DNA of 64,000 nt from Atlanticothrix silvestris CENA357 (GCF_016056295.1 NZ_JAECZB010000096.1:62001-126000), one strand, 5' to 3'; shown: positions 37,116-46,303, numbered from the stretch's first letter. Notes: generated from the sequence alone by a model not told the origin. Made by a program: numbers and translations.

Positions 37116-38755
37116 TTAACCCATTCGTGAAACTTCATCCACTGCTTTTGGAACTCCCGCAGTTAAAACTTCATGCCCATCAGGCGTTACTAATACATCA
37201 TCCTCAATACGAATGCCAATGCCAACCCACCTTTGGTCAGTTTCTGGCTGGTCTTCTGCTAATTTAGTGTCAGGCACAATATATAGTCCTGGTTCTACAG
37301 TTAGTATTTGACCTGGTTGTAAAATTTGTGGTTTATCTTCACCGTGCTGATAAACACCTACATCATGGACATCCAAGCCTAACCAATGACTGGTGCGATG
37401 CATATAATATGGCTTGTATTTCTCTTCTTCAATTAACTTGTCAATTTCACCTTTGAGGATGCCTACTTCAACTAAACCTTCAGTAAGTACGCGTACTGCT
37501 GTATCATGAACCAAGTTAAATGAGTTACCTGGTTGCACTTTGGCGATCGCCTGTTTCTGTGCTTCTAGTACTGGTCTTCTGCTAATTTAGTGTCAGGCAC
37601 AATATATAGTCCTGGTTCTACAGTTAGTATTTGACCTGGTTGTAAAATTTGTGGTTTATCTTCACCGTGCTGATAAACACCTACATCATGGACATCCAAG
37701 CCTAACCAATGACTGGTGCGATGCATATAATATGGCTTGTATTTCTCTTCTTCAATTAACTTGTCAATTTCACCTTTGAGGATGCCTACTTCAACTAAAC
37801 CTTCAGTAAGTACGCGTACTGCTGTATCATGAACCAAGTTAAATGAGTTACCTGGTTGCACTTTGGCGATCGCCTGTTTCTGTGCTTCTAGTACAATCTC
37901 ATATAATATCTTTTGTTCTGGGGTAAATTTACCTCCTACAGGAAATGTCCTGGTAATATCGGAGTTGTAGTAACCGTATGCACAACCAGCATCAATTAAC
38001 AGCAATTCCCCATCTTGAATTTGCCGATTATTTTCGATGTAGTGAAGTACACAAGCATTGGCACCGGAAGCCACAATTGAAGGATAAGCTGGCCCCATTC
38101 CCCCCCGCAACCGAAAGATGTGTTCTATTCCCGCCTGGATTTCGTATTCATAACGTCCAGGTGTACTAGTTTCCATTGCATAATTATGTGCTTCAACTGC
38201 GATCGCCACAGCTTGACGCATCAATTTTAACTCGGCTTGACTTTTGATCAGTCTCATGACGTGGAGGACAGGGCCAGTATCTGCAATGGCAATTGGCCCT
38301 GTACCGCGCTTGGGATAAGTCCGTAATAAACTTTGGTAATGTTTGAGGATTTTATCGTTAAAATTGCGATCGCGTCCTAAATGATAGTAAATGCGATCGG
38401 CTTTTTCTAAATACTGCGGCAACTTTTCATCTAGTTCGGCGATGGGGTAAGCTTCATCTGCACCATAAATTTCTTTTGCTGCATCTACCCCGCAGCGATA
38501 GCCAGTCCAAACCTCTTTTTCTCGCTCCTTAGGTTGGACAAACAGCACAAACTGATGTTCTGGATGATGTGGTGCTAATACTGCCACTGCTTGAGATTCG
38601 TTAAAGCCAGTCAGATAGAAAAAATCGCTATCTTGGCGATAAGCGTATTCGACATCGTTGTGCATCACTGCCATTGGCGCACTGCGAAAAATGGCTGTAC
38701 TATTACCAATTTTTGCCATTAACTGCTCGCGACGCTGCCGATATTCTGCTTCCAT
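37116..38755 (-). pseudogene. pepP: Aminopeptidase P (Xaa-Pro peptidase) disrupted by a 323-bp tandem duplication
   Basis: A normal PepP N-terminus and pita-bread domain are read: YRQRREQLMAKIGNSTAIF, then LIDAGCAYGYYNSDITRTFP with the two metal Asp residues, then HRTSHWLGLDVHDVG with His. The frame is lost in the repeated segment and stops after KLAEDQY at 37565. The remaining end (VGIGIRIEDDVLVTPDG, last metal Glu) survives in a separate frame at 37116-37538. Deleting one repeat copy restores about 438 residues, the length of E. coli PepP (about 441). As it stands the longest product lacks the last metal-binding Glu and is probably inactive. Confidence 0.88.
37248..37893. repeat. Two tandem 323-bp copies within pepP
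   Basis: 37248-37570 and 37571-37893 appear identical base for base. 323 is not a multiple of three, so the duplication shifts the frame. It is either a very recent duplication or an assembly duplicate. Confidence 0.92.
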
Positions 38756-39237
38756 AGCTGATTAATCTGTGAATTTATGGTGTTATTTTAGACTTTCGAC
38801 AACAATGAGGTTGTACAGTCGATACCTCTTAGTTGCGACTAATTGAAGTTATTCTAGCCAATTCTCGTTAGAGACTAAAAAAACTAAACCTACTAGTACG
38901 TCAAGTTTAAATTGATGGATAAACTGATGCGCGCCTAAATTGTGTAAACACTCTTTACGGTCGTTAACTGTTAACTGTTAACTGTTGACGGTTGACGGTT
39001 AACGGTTATCAATCATAGGTCATCAGCCTTCATGTAAATGTTCAAGTTAAATGCGTAACAGCTTAAGCAATTTCGTAGTAAGGGCTTGAGTCATTCTTTA
39101 TCTAAGCACTAAAGTGCTTACTACAAACTCTCAAAACTAGCTTGACAAAGTACTACAAGGGGCATGGTTTTTGAGTATGGGGAATGGAGAAGAGTTGCCA
39201 AAAAACTGGGTCTCTTGAGAGCGCGCAGTGTCAAAAA
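38756..39237. other. pepP-glycosyltransferase spacer with STRR array
   Basis: 482 bp with no gene. At 38963-39007 it contains a heptamer array GTTAACT repeated, then GTTGACG repeated. The segment at about 39160-39196 resembles the one near 34573. Confidence 0.6.
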
Positions 39238-40491
39238 TCACTCTGAAAGGGCTAATTCGGGAATTAACTGATGAACAGCTAGCTCGATTTTGCGATTAAC
39301 TGCTTCCCAAGAATATTCCGCCTGAACGAGTTCATAAGCAGAATTAGCTAGTTTATTTCCTAACGAAGAATCTAGCCAAAGTTGATTGACACCTTCAACT
39401 AACTCTTCAACTTCATTTCTAATTAATAGATGTTCCCCATCTCTAGCTTTGATACCCTCTACACCTTTGGTAGTACTAACCACAGGACAGCCAGCCGCAA
39501 ACGCTTCTAAAATTTTCAAGCGTGTACCTCCGCCTTGAAGTAAAGGTACAACCATTACACTAGCAGCAGCTAAATAAGGTCGCACATCGGGTATGCTGCC
39601 AGTAACAATAATTCCAGATTCTCTCTGGGCAGCTACTTGCATAGATGAAGTGGGATTACGCCCTACCAACAGCAGACGGCTATCTGGGTAAAGTTTGCGT
39701 AGTCGGGGGTAAATTTGATAAATCAGTAACTCAGCTGCTACTGTGTTGGGTGAGTATGAAAGTTGACCGAGAAATAGTATATTGTGGCGTGTATTTTCTA
39801 ACCCAGTCGCTGGGAGACATTCACGGGAGTACACACTATTATAGTGGGCGACATTAATTCCGTTGGGTATGACTTGAGTTGGTGCTACTTGCTTGTAATA
39901 CTGCTTTATTAAGCTTGAATCATCTTCGCTACATACCCATACTTGGCTAGCTTGGCTGGCGAAATCGCTTTCGATGGAAAAAAGATGGTTTAGTTGAATT
40001 TTGGCTTGTAATTGTGACTTAAAATCTGGAATTGAATTGTGTCTTTGCTGCCAAACAGATGCTTCTACATTATGGTTATCGAAGATAATTTGACATTGAT
40101 GGCGTTTGACTACATTTAAGTATGGGTACAACCAGACTTCTTCAAAAATTACCAAATTGGGTTGAAACTTTGTGAGGATTGCGTCTAATTCTTCAGCCGC
40201 AGTTTTTGCATAAGCCCAATTAGCATCTGGATGTCTGCGTGATTGCAACCACCACAAACGATTTTCTAATTTTTCCCAGTTTGAGCGCTGGCTGGCGACG
40301 TTGGTATGTTTCCATAGTGCGACTCCGGGTAAAGATGTATTTTGAGGACTCCAGTTAGAAACTGAAAAAACACCAATGGGGCCAAACTTCATCATGATGT
40401 TGATGTTTTGCCAGGTACGTAAGCTTACTCCGCCAATGGGTGGGTACGGTACTTCTTTGGTGATGAATAAAGTGCGAATCAAGAAAGTCAC
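39238..40491 (-). CDS. Glycosyltransferase family 4
   Basis: A 417-residue GT-B glycosyltransferase. The N-terminal acceptor domain starts FITKEVPYPPIGGVSLRTWQ. The donor domain has ILFLGQLSYSPNTVAAELL, RLLLVGRNP and the C-terminal LLQGGGTRLKILEAFAAGCP with the donor-binding Glu. It probably builds exopolysaccharide or a cell-surface glycan. It is separated by about 70 bp from the regulatory cassette, on the same strand, so co-transcription is possible. Confidence 0.87.
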   Translation of the reverse strand: MTFLIRTLFITKEVPYPPIGGVSLRTWQNINIMMKFGPIGVFSVSNWSPQNTSLPGVALWKHTNVASQRSNWEKLENRLWWLQSRRHPDANWAYAKTAAEELDAILTKFQPNLVIFEEVWLYPYLNVVKRHQCQIIFDNHNVEASVWQQRHNSIPDFKSQLQAKIQLNHLFSIESDFASQASQVWVCSEDDSSLIKQYYKQVAPTQVIPNGINVAHYNSVYSRECLPATGLENTRHNILFLGQLSYSPNTVAAELLIYQIYPRLRKLYPDSRLLLVGRNPTSSMQVAAQRESGIIVTGSIPDVRPYLAAASVMVVPLLQGGGTRLKILEAFAAGCPVVSTTKGVEGIKARDGEHLLIRNEVEELVEGVNQLWLDSSLGNKLANSAYELVQAEYSWEAVNRKIELAVHQLIPELALSE

Positions 40492-40563
40492 TCAAGTATG
40501 GTTTTGAAGAAAGGGGAATGTCTCACGCAGAGGCGCAGAGGGAGAGTTTAGGAGTTTGCAAAG

Positions 40564-41298
40564 CTATCGATTTTGTGGAATATTTGGGGTAGGTTGGTAA
40601 GTTGAGTTAAATCTCAGTTGATTAATCACGAAGAATGTACCAAGAGCTAAGGCAATAGACACAAATGCGATCGCTACAGTATTATTCTTCCAAAAGCTGA
40701 GTTTTCCTTGTGTATAAGCAGTATTAGTTATATTTACTTCACGTCTCGCTTCTTCCAAAATTGATTGGAGAGCATTTATTTGCTCATCTTCTAATTGTAC
40801 AAATTTGTCTTGCCTAAAAGCGTTTTCTATAATTTTTATTTTTTCTTCGGAAGATACTTGAGCAAGTTCTGTTCTCACAATTTCATAGGGATTGTTTTGC
40901 TTTACTGGTTGTGAAGGTGGAATTGGAGAGTTTTGCTGAAAGTGTTTTTGATAAAAGTTCTCCAAGTTCTCAGACTTGATGGGTTGTGAAGATGGAGTTG
41001 GGACATCTTGTTGAATATCTTTTTTGGTAAACCTATAAGAAGTATCTCGTTGTGTAGGTCTTGATGGTTGATTTTGTGGCTTTTGGGGTTGAGTTGGGAT
41101 GCGCTGATTACTACCTATTTCATGTGTCTTCAATGACCATTTATATTCACTATCTTGAACAACTCTATTTTTTAATGAAGAATATAAGTAGTGATTGACT
41201 TCCCGTCTTTCAATTCCTAGCATTTCAGCTATTTTGACTGCTCTTAGAGGAGTTCCACGGTTCAATATTTCAATGATTTTGGATTCTAAGTTATCCAT
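40564..41298 (-). CDS. Winged-helix (Z-alpha-like) protein with C-terminal membrane anchor
   Basis: 244 residues. Residues 1-56 form a winged helix (ESKIIEILNRGTPLRAVKIA ... RREVNHYLYSSLKNRVVQ ... YKWSL). Its pattern of Asn35, Tyr39 and Trp54 resembles the Z-DNA-contacting Asn/Tyr/Trp of Z-alpha domains. A Pro/Gln/Ser-rich linker of about 90 residues, containing two SQP(I/V)K repeats, follows. Then come a helical segment (VSSEEKIKIIENAFRQD) and one membrane helix near residue 210-228 (VAIAFVSIALALGTFFVI). It is the last gene of the ParA/ParB-like cassette, 38 bp after the previous stop. It could tether a nucleic-acid-sensing unit to the membrane. Function is inferred only from structure. Confidence 0.6.
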   Translation of the reverse strand: MDNLESKIIEILNRGTPLRAVKIAEMLGIERREVNHYLYSSLKNRVVQDSEYKWSLKTHEIGSNQRIPTQPQKPQNQPSRPTQRDTSYRFTKKDIQQDVPTPSSQPIKSENLENFYQKHFQQNSPIPPSQPVKQNNPYEIVRTELAQVSSEEKIKIIENAFRQDKFVQLEDEQINALQSILEEARREVNITNTAYTQGKLSFWKNNTVAIAFVSIALALGTFFVINQLRFNSTYQPTPNIPQNR

Positions 41299-41336
41299 AA
41301 TTAGTAATAAATTTTAACTGAATAGAATATTTTAAA

Positions 41337-42080
41337 TTAACTAATACCATCAGAAAAACTATCAATAATTTTTAGCATTGTTTTGTCGCCTAGGCCTTTA
41401 ATACGATCAACTACATTACTAAAGGACTCAAATTTACCATTTTCACGCTCATTAACTATATTTGCAATTATTGGAGTTTTCACATTAATCCGTTTCAATT
41501 TAGAAGTCAGTTCAGGTAAAGACCAGCTATTAAGTGCTTCTAGTGGTTCAATAGGCTTTGGAAGCCTATTTTCAATTGCATTTAGTTTGTTGGTAAAACT
41601 TTTAATTTCACGCCTCAGTTCTTCCTGTAATTCATTAGTACGGCTTTCAATACGTGATTCAAGATTTGTTACACGAGATTCTGTATTTGTAGTACGTGAT
41701 TCCATATTTATAAAGCGCAATTCAATGGCATCTGAACTAGTAGCTATATTGCTGTAAATATTACTATTTTTTGGCTTTCTGAATACTTCAATTTGTTTTG
41801 TTAAAGCTTCCTCATTCTCATCTTCAATAATAAATACTCCAATCATTTCGCCTTTGCGAGGATCTATTTCTCTAGCTCTAGCAGCAGCATAATATTCAAA
41901 GTCTCCATCTACTACTTCAAAAGATTGTAGGCTTGTTCTGCGAACAACTATAGGGTTAATAACTCCTTCAGATTCTAAAATTAACTTAGCAGCTTGTTCT
42001 AATTCCTCTTCTGCAAAAAGTGAACGAGGCTTGCTAGAGATAATTTTTTTGATAGCAACAAGTGATGTAGATAATTTCAT
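41337..42080 (-). CDS. ParB-like N-domain protein with coiled coil and HhH C-terminus
   Basis: 247 residues. Residues 1-100 resemble ParB/Srx N-domains: SLFAEEELEQAAKLILESEG, VINPIVVRRTSLQSFEVVDG, FEYYAAARA. The central part is a strongly predicted coiled coil with repeats (INMESRTTNTESRVTNLESRIES). The C-terminus is a helix-hairpin-helix: TPIIANIVNERENGKFESF and RIKGLGDKTMLKIIDSF. The canonical GERR CTP/DNA motif of chromosomal ParB is GDFEYYAA here. The gene starts in the TAATG of the ParA-fusion stop, so it is coupled to the ParA ATPase as a ParB partner would be. Confidence 0.72.
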   Translation of the reverse strand: MKLSTSLVAIKKIISSKPRSLFAEEELEQAAKLILESEGVINPIVVRRTSLQSFEVVDGDFEYYAAARAREIDPRKGEMIGVFIIEDENEEALTKQIEVFRKPKNSNIYSNIATSSDAIELRFINMESRTTNTESRVTNLESRIESRTNELQEELRREIKSFTNKLNAIENRLPKPIEPLEALNSWSLPELTSKLKRINVKTPIIANIVNERENGKFESFSNVVDRIKGLGDKTMLKIIDSFSDGIS

Positions 42081-43447
42081 TATATTAATCCTGTCTTTTG
42101 TAAAACTTCCATTGCTAATAGTTCAAACTCTTGTGCGGCAGTTGAGTCTGGTTTAAAATCAAGTACAGAAACAGGATCAGCTACTTCAATATCTCCAATC
42201 ATCAGAGTTTTTTCTGCACATTTTGCTAGATCATCTCTTTCATAAATCACCGTATCCATAATTTCAAAACCATAGCGTTTTGGGATAGTATCTAGTCGCT
42301 TAGGTAAAGTATGTTTTACAAATTGATTATTTGTAGATATCTTACAGGCAAGTATACCTAAAATCTCAACTGGAGGTTTTCTTAGAGGATATTTTCTATA
42401 AGCATTAATTTTTTTGAGAAAGTCTTTGACATTTAATAGGCCTTGATTAGCAAAAGGTTTTAGGTCAGAGGGAATGATAAGGTAATCCGCAGTAATTAAA
42501 GCAATCCTCGCGTACAAGTTTAAAGAAGGCGGCGTATCAATTAGAACTACATCATATTGTTCTACTATTGTGTCTAGCTTTTGAGCCAGCATCGTTTTAC
42601 TATCTTCGTTTTGAATTAGTTCATTTTCAACATTCATCAAACTGATGTGAGATGGTACAACACTAATTTCTGGGTTAGTAAATTGAGATTTTCTGGCAAC
42701 TTCTTCTATAGGATAAAAATCTCCTGATTCTAAAATATGTCGAATATTAGAGTCTTTGATATCATCAAACTCTTCATCATCAAATTTAACTAAGCCTGTA
42801 GCAAATGTAGTATTTGCTTGACTATCAAGGTCAATAACTAAAACTCTTTTACCCTTTTTTCTGAGAGCAGCGGCTAGATTTACTACAGTAGTTGTTTTAC
42901 CTACTCCACCTTTATTGTGATAAACTGCGATTATTTTCATTGAATGTTGCCTCTTTACTTCCAAATTTAAATTATCATTAGATACTTGAATATCTAAGTC
43001 GTCTATCACTTGCCATTCTTTCAGATTCTCTCTTCCAATTAAACCTGTAATTTGATCTATCTTTTCTTCAACATCTTTCCCATTACACTGAAACACTAGT
43101 TGAACGTCATTTTGAAATTTCTCATAAATTCTAATTTCCTTGCCATTAGTGAGCAACCCATACCTGACATTCAAGCTTGTTAAATAATGCCTGAGTTTGG
43201 GAATATGATTATTTAAGTTTTGCTTTGGGCTTTTTGCCTCCATAACCACACTCAGCGGTGAGTTGGCATCTAATACCAAGGGAATTACTTGTGCAGCAAA
43301 TGCTAAAAAGTCCAAGCGGATGTTACCAAAGGCAACTTCCTGATGCCACGTTTCGGGAGTATACCCTAACTGCGGTAGCAAATATTGCACTATGAGTTTA
43401 CTTTCGACTTCGCTTTCGTTGCGACACAGTTCCGGGTTAAAAGGCAA
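42080..43447 (-). CDS. HsdR-N-type nuclease domain fused to ParA ATPase
   Basis: 455 residues in one frame. Residues 1-145 resemble the N-terminal domain of type I restriction HsdR: ESEVESKLIVQYLLPQLGY, RLDFLAF (Asp46), VVMEAKSP (Glu70-x-Lys72), giving a PD-(D/E)XK arrangement with Glu15. From residue 170 a complete ParA follows: MKIIAVYHNKGGVGKTTTVV (deviant Walker A), VLVIDLDSQANTTFATG and VVLIDTPPSLNLYARIA (Walker B). An internal ATG at residue 170 (position 42940) has AAGAGG nine bases before it, so a stand-alone ParA may also be made. A divergent ParA gene lies 400 bp away. No known family combination that I can name has this order. Confidence 0.82.
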   Translation of the reverse strand: MPFNPELCRNESEVESKLIVQYLLPQLGYTPETWHQEVAFGNIRLDFLAFAAQVIPLVLDANSPLSVVMEAKSPKQNLNNHIPKLRHYLTSLNVRYGLLTNGKEIRIYEKFQNDVQLVFQCNGKDVEEKIDQITGLIGRENLKEWQVIDDLDIQVSNDNLNLEVKRQHSMKIIAVYHNKGGVGKTTTVVNLAAALRKKGKRVLVIDLDSQANTTFATGLVKFDDEEFDDIKDSNIRHILESGDFYPIEEVARKSQFTNPEISVVPSHISLMNVENELIQNEDSKTMLAQKLDTIVEQYDVVLIDTPPSLNLYARIALITADYLIIPSDLKPFANQGLLNVKDFLKKINAYRKYPLRKPPVEILGILACKISTNNQFVKHTLPKRLDTIPKRYGFEIMDTVIYERDDLAKCAEKTLMIGDIEVADPVSVLDFKPDSTAAQEFELLAMEVLQKTGLI

Positions 43448-43853
43448 TATTTTTTACCTCTAAAAACTGATAAGCACAGTAAATAACTTGATAGTTATTC
43501 GATTATGCCATAGTGTTAGTTATTTATGGCACAATAAATACTTAATAGTATGTATAGATTTTAAATTATATTTAGTATTATTACTGTGAATCAAAAGCTA
43601 TAGCAAATAGAATTTATTGCTAAATAAGCTATGCATTAGTTATACAAACTTTTAAAGAGTGATACATTACTCCTCCTCCTTACTAGCCAAGGATTGGGGG
43701 GTTAGATCTGTAGTGCGATCGCAATTAAAACCGCTATAATCTGACAGTCTCAACTTTTGAGTCCCGGAAAATATTAAATTTAGCAGAAGTTTTAATTATT
43801 GAAGAGGGTTGTACGCTACCTAAATGGGAATGCGTCATCAGAGGAAATAACCA
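43448..43853. promoter_or_regulatory. Divergent control region between the two ParA genes
   Basis: 406 bp without a gene. An inverted repeat TGCCATA (43506-43512) and TATGGCA (43525-43531) lies about 60-85 bp upstream of the ParA-nuclease ATG and is a candidate operator or centromere-like site. A HIP1 GCGATCGC lies near 43720. Confidence 0.5.
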
Positions 43854-44738
43854 ATGGGATATGTAATTGCTACTGCAAATATGAAAGGCGGCGTAGGCAA
43901 AACTACCCTCACCGTCAACTTAGCTACTTGTTTGGCGAAAAATCATGGTAAACGGGTACTTGTACTTGACTTAGATAGCCAAATCAGCGCTACACTCAGT
44001 CTGATGTCGCCTGTAGACTTTGCCAAGCGTCGTAAACAAAGTAAGACTTTTAGATATTTAATAGACGAAGTTGTGAATCCAGGGTCACAATCCGATCTGA
44101 CTATTCAAGATATCATTCAATCCGAAGTTTGTAATCTACCTGGGCTGAATTTATTACCAGGAGATATCGATTTGTATGATGAATTTGTTGTGTCAGAAAT
44201 GTTGCATCAACAAGCAACAGCTTTGGGTGAACAAGACTTTGAAACAGTTTGGAATCGCTTTGAAAGAGTCTTAGTAAATAATATTTTAAAACCAGTACGT
44301 CAAGAGTATGATTTCATCCTCTTAGATTGTGCGCCCGGCTATAATTTATTGACTCGTAGTGCTTTAGCTGCCAGTGATTTCTACATCCTCCCAGCTAAAC
44401 CCGAACCTCTATCTGTAGTGGGTATTCAATTGTTAGAAAGACGCATTTCTCAACTAAAAGATAGCCATGAACAGGAAGCTAAAATAAATATCCAAATGCT
44501 AGGAATTGTATTTAGTATGGCTACTGTCAACTTACTAACTGGCAGATACTATAAGCAAGTCATGCACCGCGTTGTTGAAGATTTTGGCGTAGAAAAAATT
44601 TGTAAGGCACAAATACCAGTTGATGTCAATGTTGCTAAGGCTGTTGATAGCTTTATGCCAGCAGTTTTGACTGCTCCTCAATCGGCAGGTTCCAAAGCAT
44701 TTTCTCAGTTAACTCAGGAACTATTGCAAAAGCTATGA
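43854..44738 (+). CDS. ParA-family ATPase
   Basis: A 294-residue ParA/MinD-superfamily ATPase: IATANMKGGVGKTTLTVNLA (deviant Walker A), VLVLDLDSQISATL and FILLDCAPGYNLLTRSALAA. It is complete, has no extra domain and no adjacent ParB. Its sequence is not closely similar to the ParA part of the fusion, so it is not a recent duplicate. It diverges from the cassette and may be a separate partition or regulatory ATPase. A ParB partner is not obvious. Confidence 0.85.
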   Translation: MGYVIATANMKGGVGKTTLTVNLATCLAKNHGKRVLVLDLDSQISATLSLMSPVDFAKRRKQSKTFRYLIDEVVNPGSQSDLTIQDIIQSEVCNLPGLNLLPGDIDLYDEFVVSEMLHQQATALGEQDFETVWNRFERVLVNNILKPVRQEYDFILLDCAPGYNLLTRSALAASDFYILPAKPEPLSVVGIQLLERRISQLKDSHEQEAKINIQMLGIVFSMATVNLLTGRYYKQVMHRVVEDFGVEKICKAQIPVDVNVAKAVDSFMPAVLTAPQSAGSKAFSQLTQELLQKL

Positions 44739-44755
44739 AATAAAAAGTGCCTAAG

Positions 44756-44779
44756 AGACTATTTATAAAATAAATCTTA
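44756..44779 (-). repeat. 24-bp dispersed motif, copy 3
   Basis: Reverse complement of the motif at 24168 and 34742, with one C-to-T change. It ends just before the MITE at 44784. Confidence 0.6.
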
Positions 44780-44783
44780 AGTA

Positions 44784-45092
44784 GTGGACTGGCAAGCCTT
44801 AAATGTTGCAATAGAAAATAGCGAAAAAATTGTAGGTTGGGGAGCCACTGCGTTGGGCGGCTCTGCCGACTTGAAGTAAGTGGCGTTTGACGTAAGGAAA
44901 CCCAACACCAATATCCATGTTGAGTTGACGAAATTTATGTTGGGTTGTGCTGCGCTTAAACGCCACTTTCTTCAATGGGGGGAACCCCCCGAAGTTGCTC
45001 CTCTTGGGGAGACCCCAAGACCGCACTTCTCTCCGCACAGAAGTGGCTCCCCAACCTACATCTAATGCACTATTTTAGTCTTGACACGCCAC
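44784..45092. mobile_element. 309-bp non-coding MITE flanked by TA
   Basis: Imperfect terminal inverted repeats (GTGGACTGGCAAG at the left, and the complement of GTGGCGTGTCAAG at the right) lie between TA dinucleotides at 44782-44783 and 45093-45094. Inside is a second, perfect 19-bp inverted repeat, starting TGTAGGTTGGGGAGCCACT at 44831 and mirrored at 45042-45060. The TA target suggests mobilisation by an IS630/Tc1-type transposase. The remaining gap from 45093 to infC is a leader without a gene. Confidence 0.75.
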
Positions 45093-45449
45093 TACCAGAT
45101 TAAAACAAATGTAGGTAATATTTTCGGACTTGTGTGTACACCTTAGCCAACACACTGCCTCGTTACAAACTTCTTAAGTATTTAAACCGTCCTATTTACC
45201 TTTATGAAAGACTGTAATAAAATTTAATATTTATCTAGGTTATGTAATTTACGTTAACTATTGCAGAGAAATTTGCTCAGAGTGAGTAGAATAACAAATA
45301 CAGCGAAACAAACTACTTTATGAATTAGCTATCCTAGAGCTACAGACTCTTTTTTAAATCCTCAGTTATTTTCAGTATTGTACTTCTGAGGAACACCAAT
45401 CAAGACCAAGCAAACCACATTATTAACTAAAGAGCTTCCACAAATCATA

Positions 45450-45983
45450 ATGGCTGTGATTGAAAAGAAAAGAACTCGCGATCTGCCCCAAATTAACGAA
45501 CGCATCCGCTTCCCAAAAATCCGAGTCATTGACACCGATGGCGCGCAGCTGGGAATCATGGTTCCACAAGAAGCACTACAACTAGCAGAAGAGAAAGATC
45601 TGGATTTAGTGCTACTCAGTGACAAGGCTGACCCGCCGGTTTGTCGGATTATGGACTATGGGAAATATAAGTTTGAGCAGGAAAAGAAAGCGCGGGAAGC
45701 CCGGAAGAAGCAGCACACGGCCGATGTTAAGGAAGTGAAGATGCGCTACAAGATTGAGGAACACGACTACAACGTGCGTGTTAAGCAAGCAGAGCGTTTC
45801 CTCAAAGATGGTGATAAGGTCAAAGCTACCGTGATGTTCCGGGGTCGAGAAATTCAACACAGCGACTTGGCAGAACATCTGCTCAAGCGCATGGCTACTG
45901 ATTTGGAGCCATTTGGTGAAGTGCAGCAAGCACCCAAAAAAGAAGGGAGAAACATGATGATGCTGATATCCCCCAAAAAATAA
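45450..45983 (+). CDS. infC: Translation initiation factor IF-3
   Basis: A 177-residue canonical IF-3 that keeps the 30S subunit free and helps start-codon selection. The N-domain contains [21 protein letters not shown], the linker is the lysine-rich [17 protein letters not shown], and the C-domain is [22 protein letters not shown]. It starts at ATG 45450, unlike many infC genes with rare starts. The genome also carries the divergent second copy at 25172. A terminator follows at 46072-46122. Confidence 0.95.
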   Translation: MAVIEKKRTRDLPQINERIRFPKIRVIDTDGAQLGIMVPQEALQLAEEKDLDLVLLSDKADPPVCRIMDYGKYKFEQEKKAREARKKQHTADVKEVKMRYKIEEHDYNVRVKQAERFLKDGDKVKATVMFRGREIQHSDLAEHLLKRMATDLEPFGEVQQAPKKEGRNMMMLISPKK

Positions 45984-46071
45984 TTCTCCGAATTTCATAG
46001 CTAACAAGTAGAATCTCCGACTGACAATATCAAAACGACTCTGAGGTCGTTGCAATTTACTTAAAACTGAT

Positions 46072-46122
46072 AGTCCTGAGCGCTGAGTGGGAAACATAAT
46101 ACTCAGTTGCTTGGGACTTTTG
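46072..46122 (+). terminator. Terminator after infC
   Basis: An outer stem AGTCC/GGACT and an inner TGAGT/ACTCA helix are followed by TTTTGTC. Confidence 0.55.
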
Positions 46123-46137
46123 TCATTTTAGGGAATT

Positions 46138-46192
46138 GGGCATGGGGCATGGGGCATGGGGATAGGCAATAGGCAATAGGCAATAGGGCATT
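46138..46192. repeat. STRR array: GGGCATG and GGCAATA heptamers
   Basis: Three GGGCATG-type units are followed by GGATA and three or four GGCAATA units, in the leader of the NTT-like gene. Confidence 0.75.
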
Positions 46193-46303
46193 GGTGATTA
46201 TTTTATTCTTTTCTCCTCTGCTCCGGTTGTTGAGCGTAGTCGAAACACTGCTCCTCTACTTCCCCACCTCCCCTACGGTGATTGCATCAAAAAGTAAAAC
46301 TGG

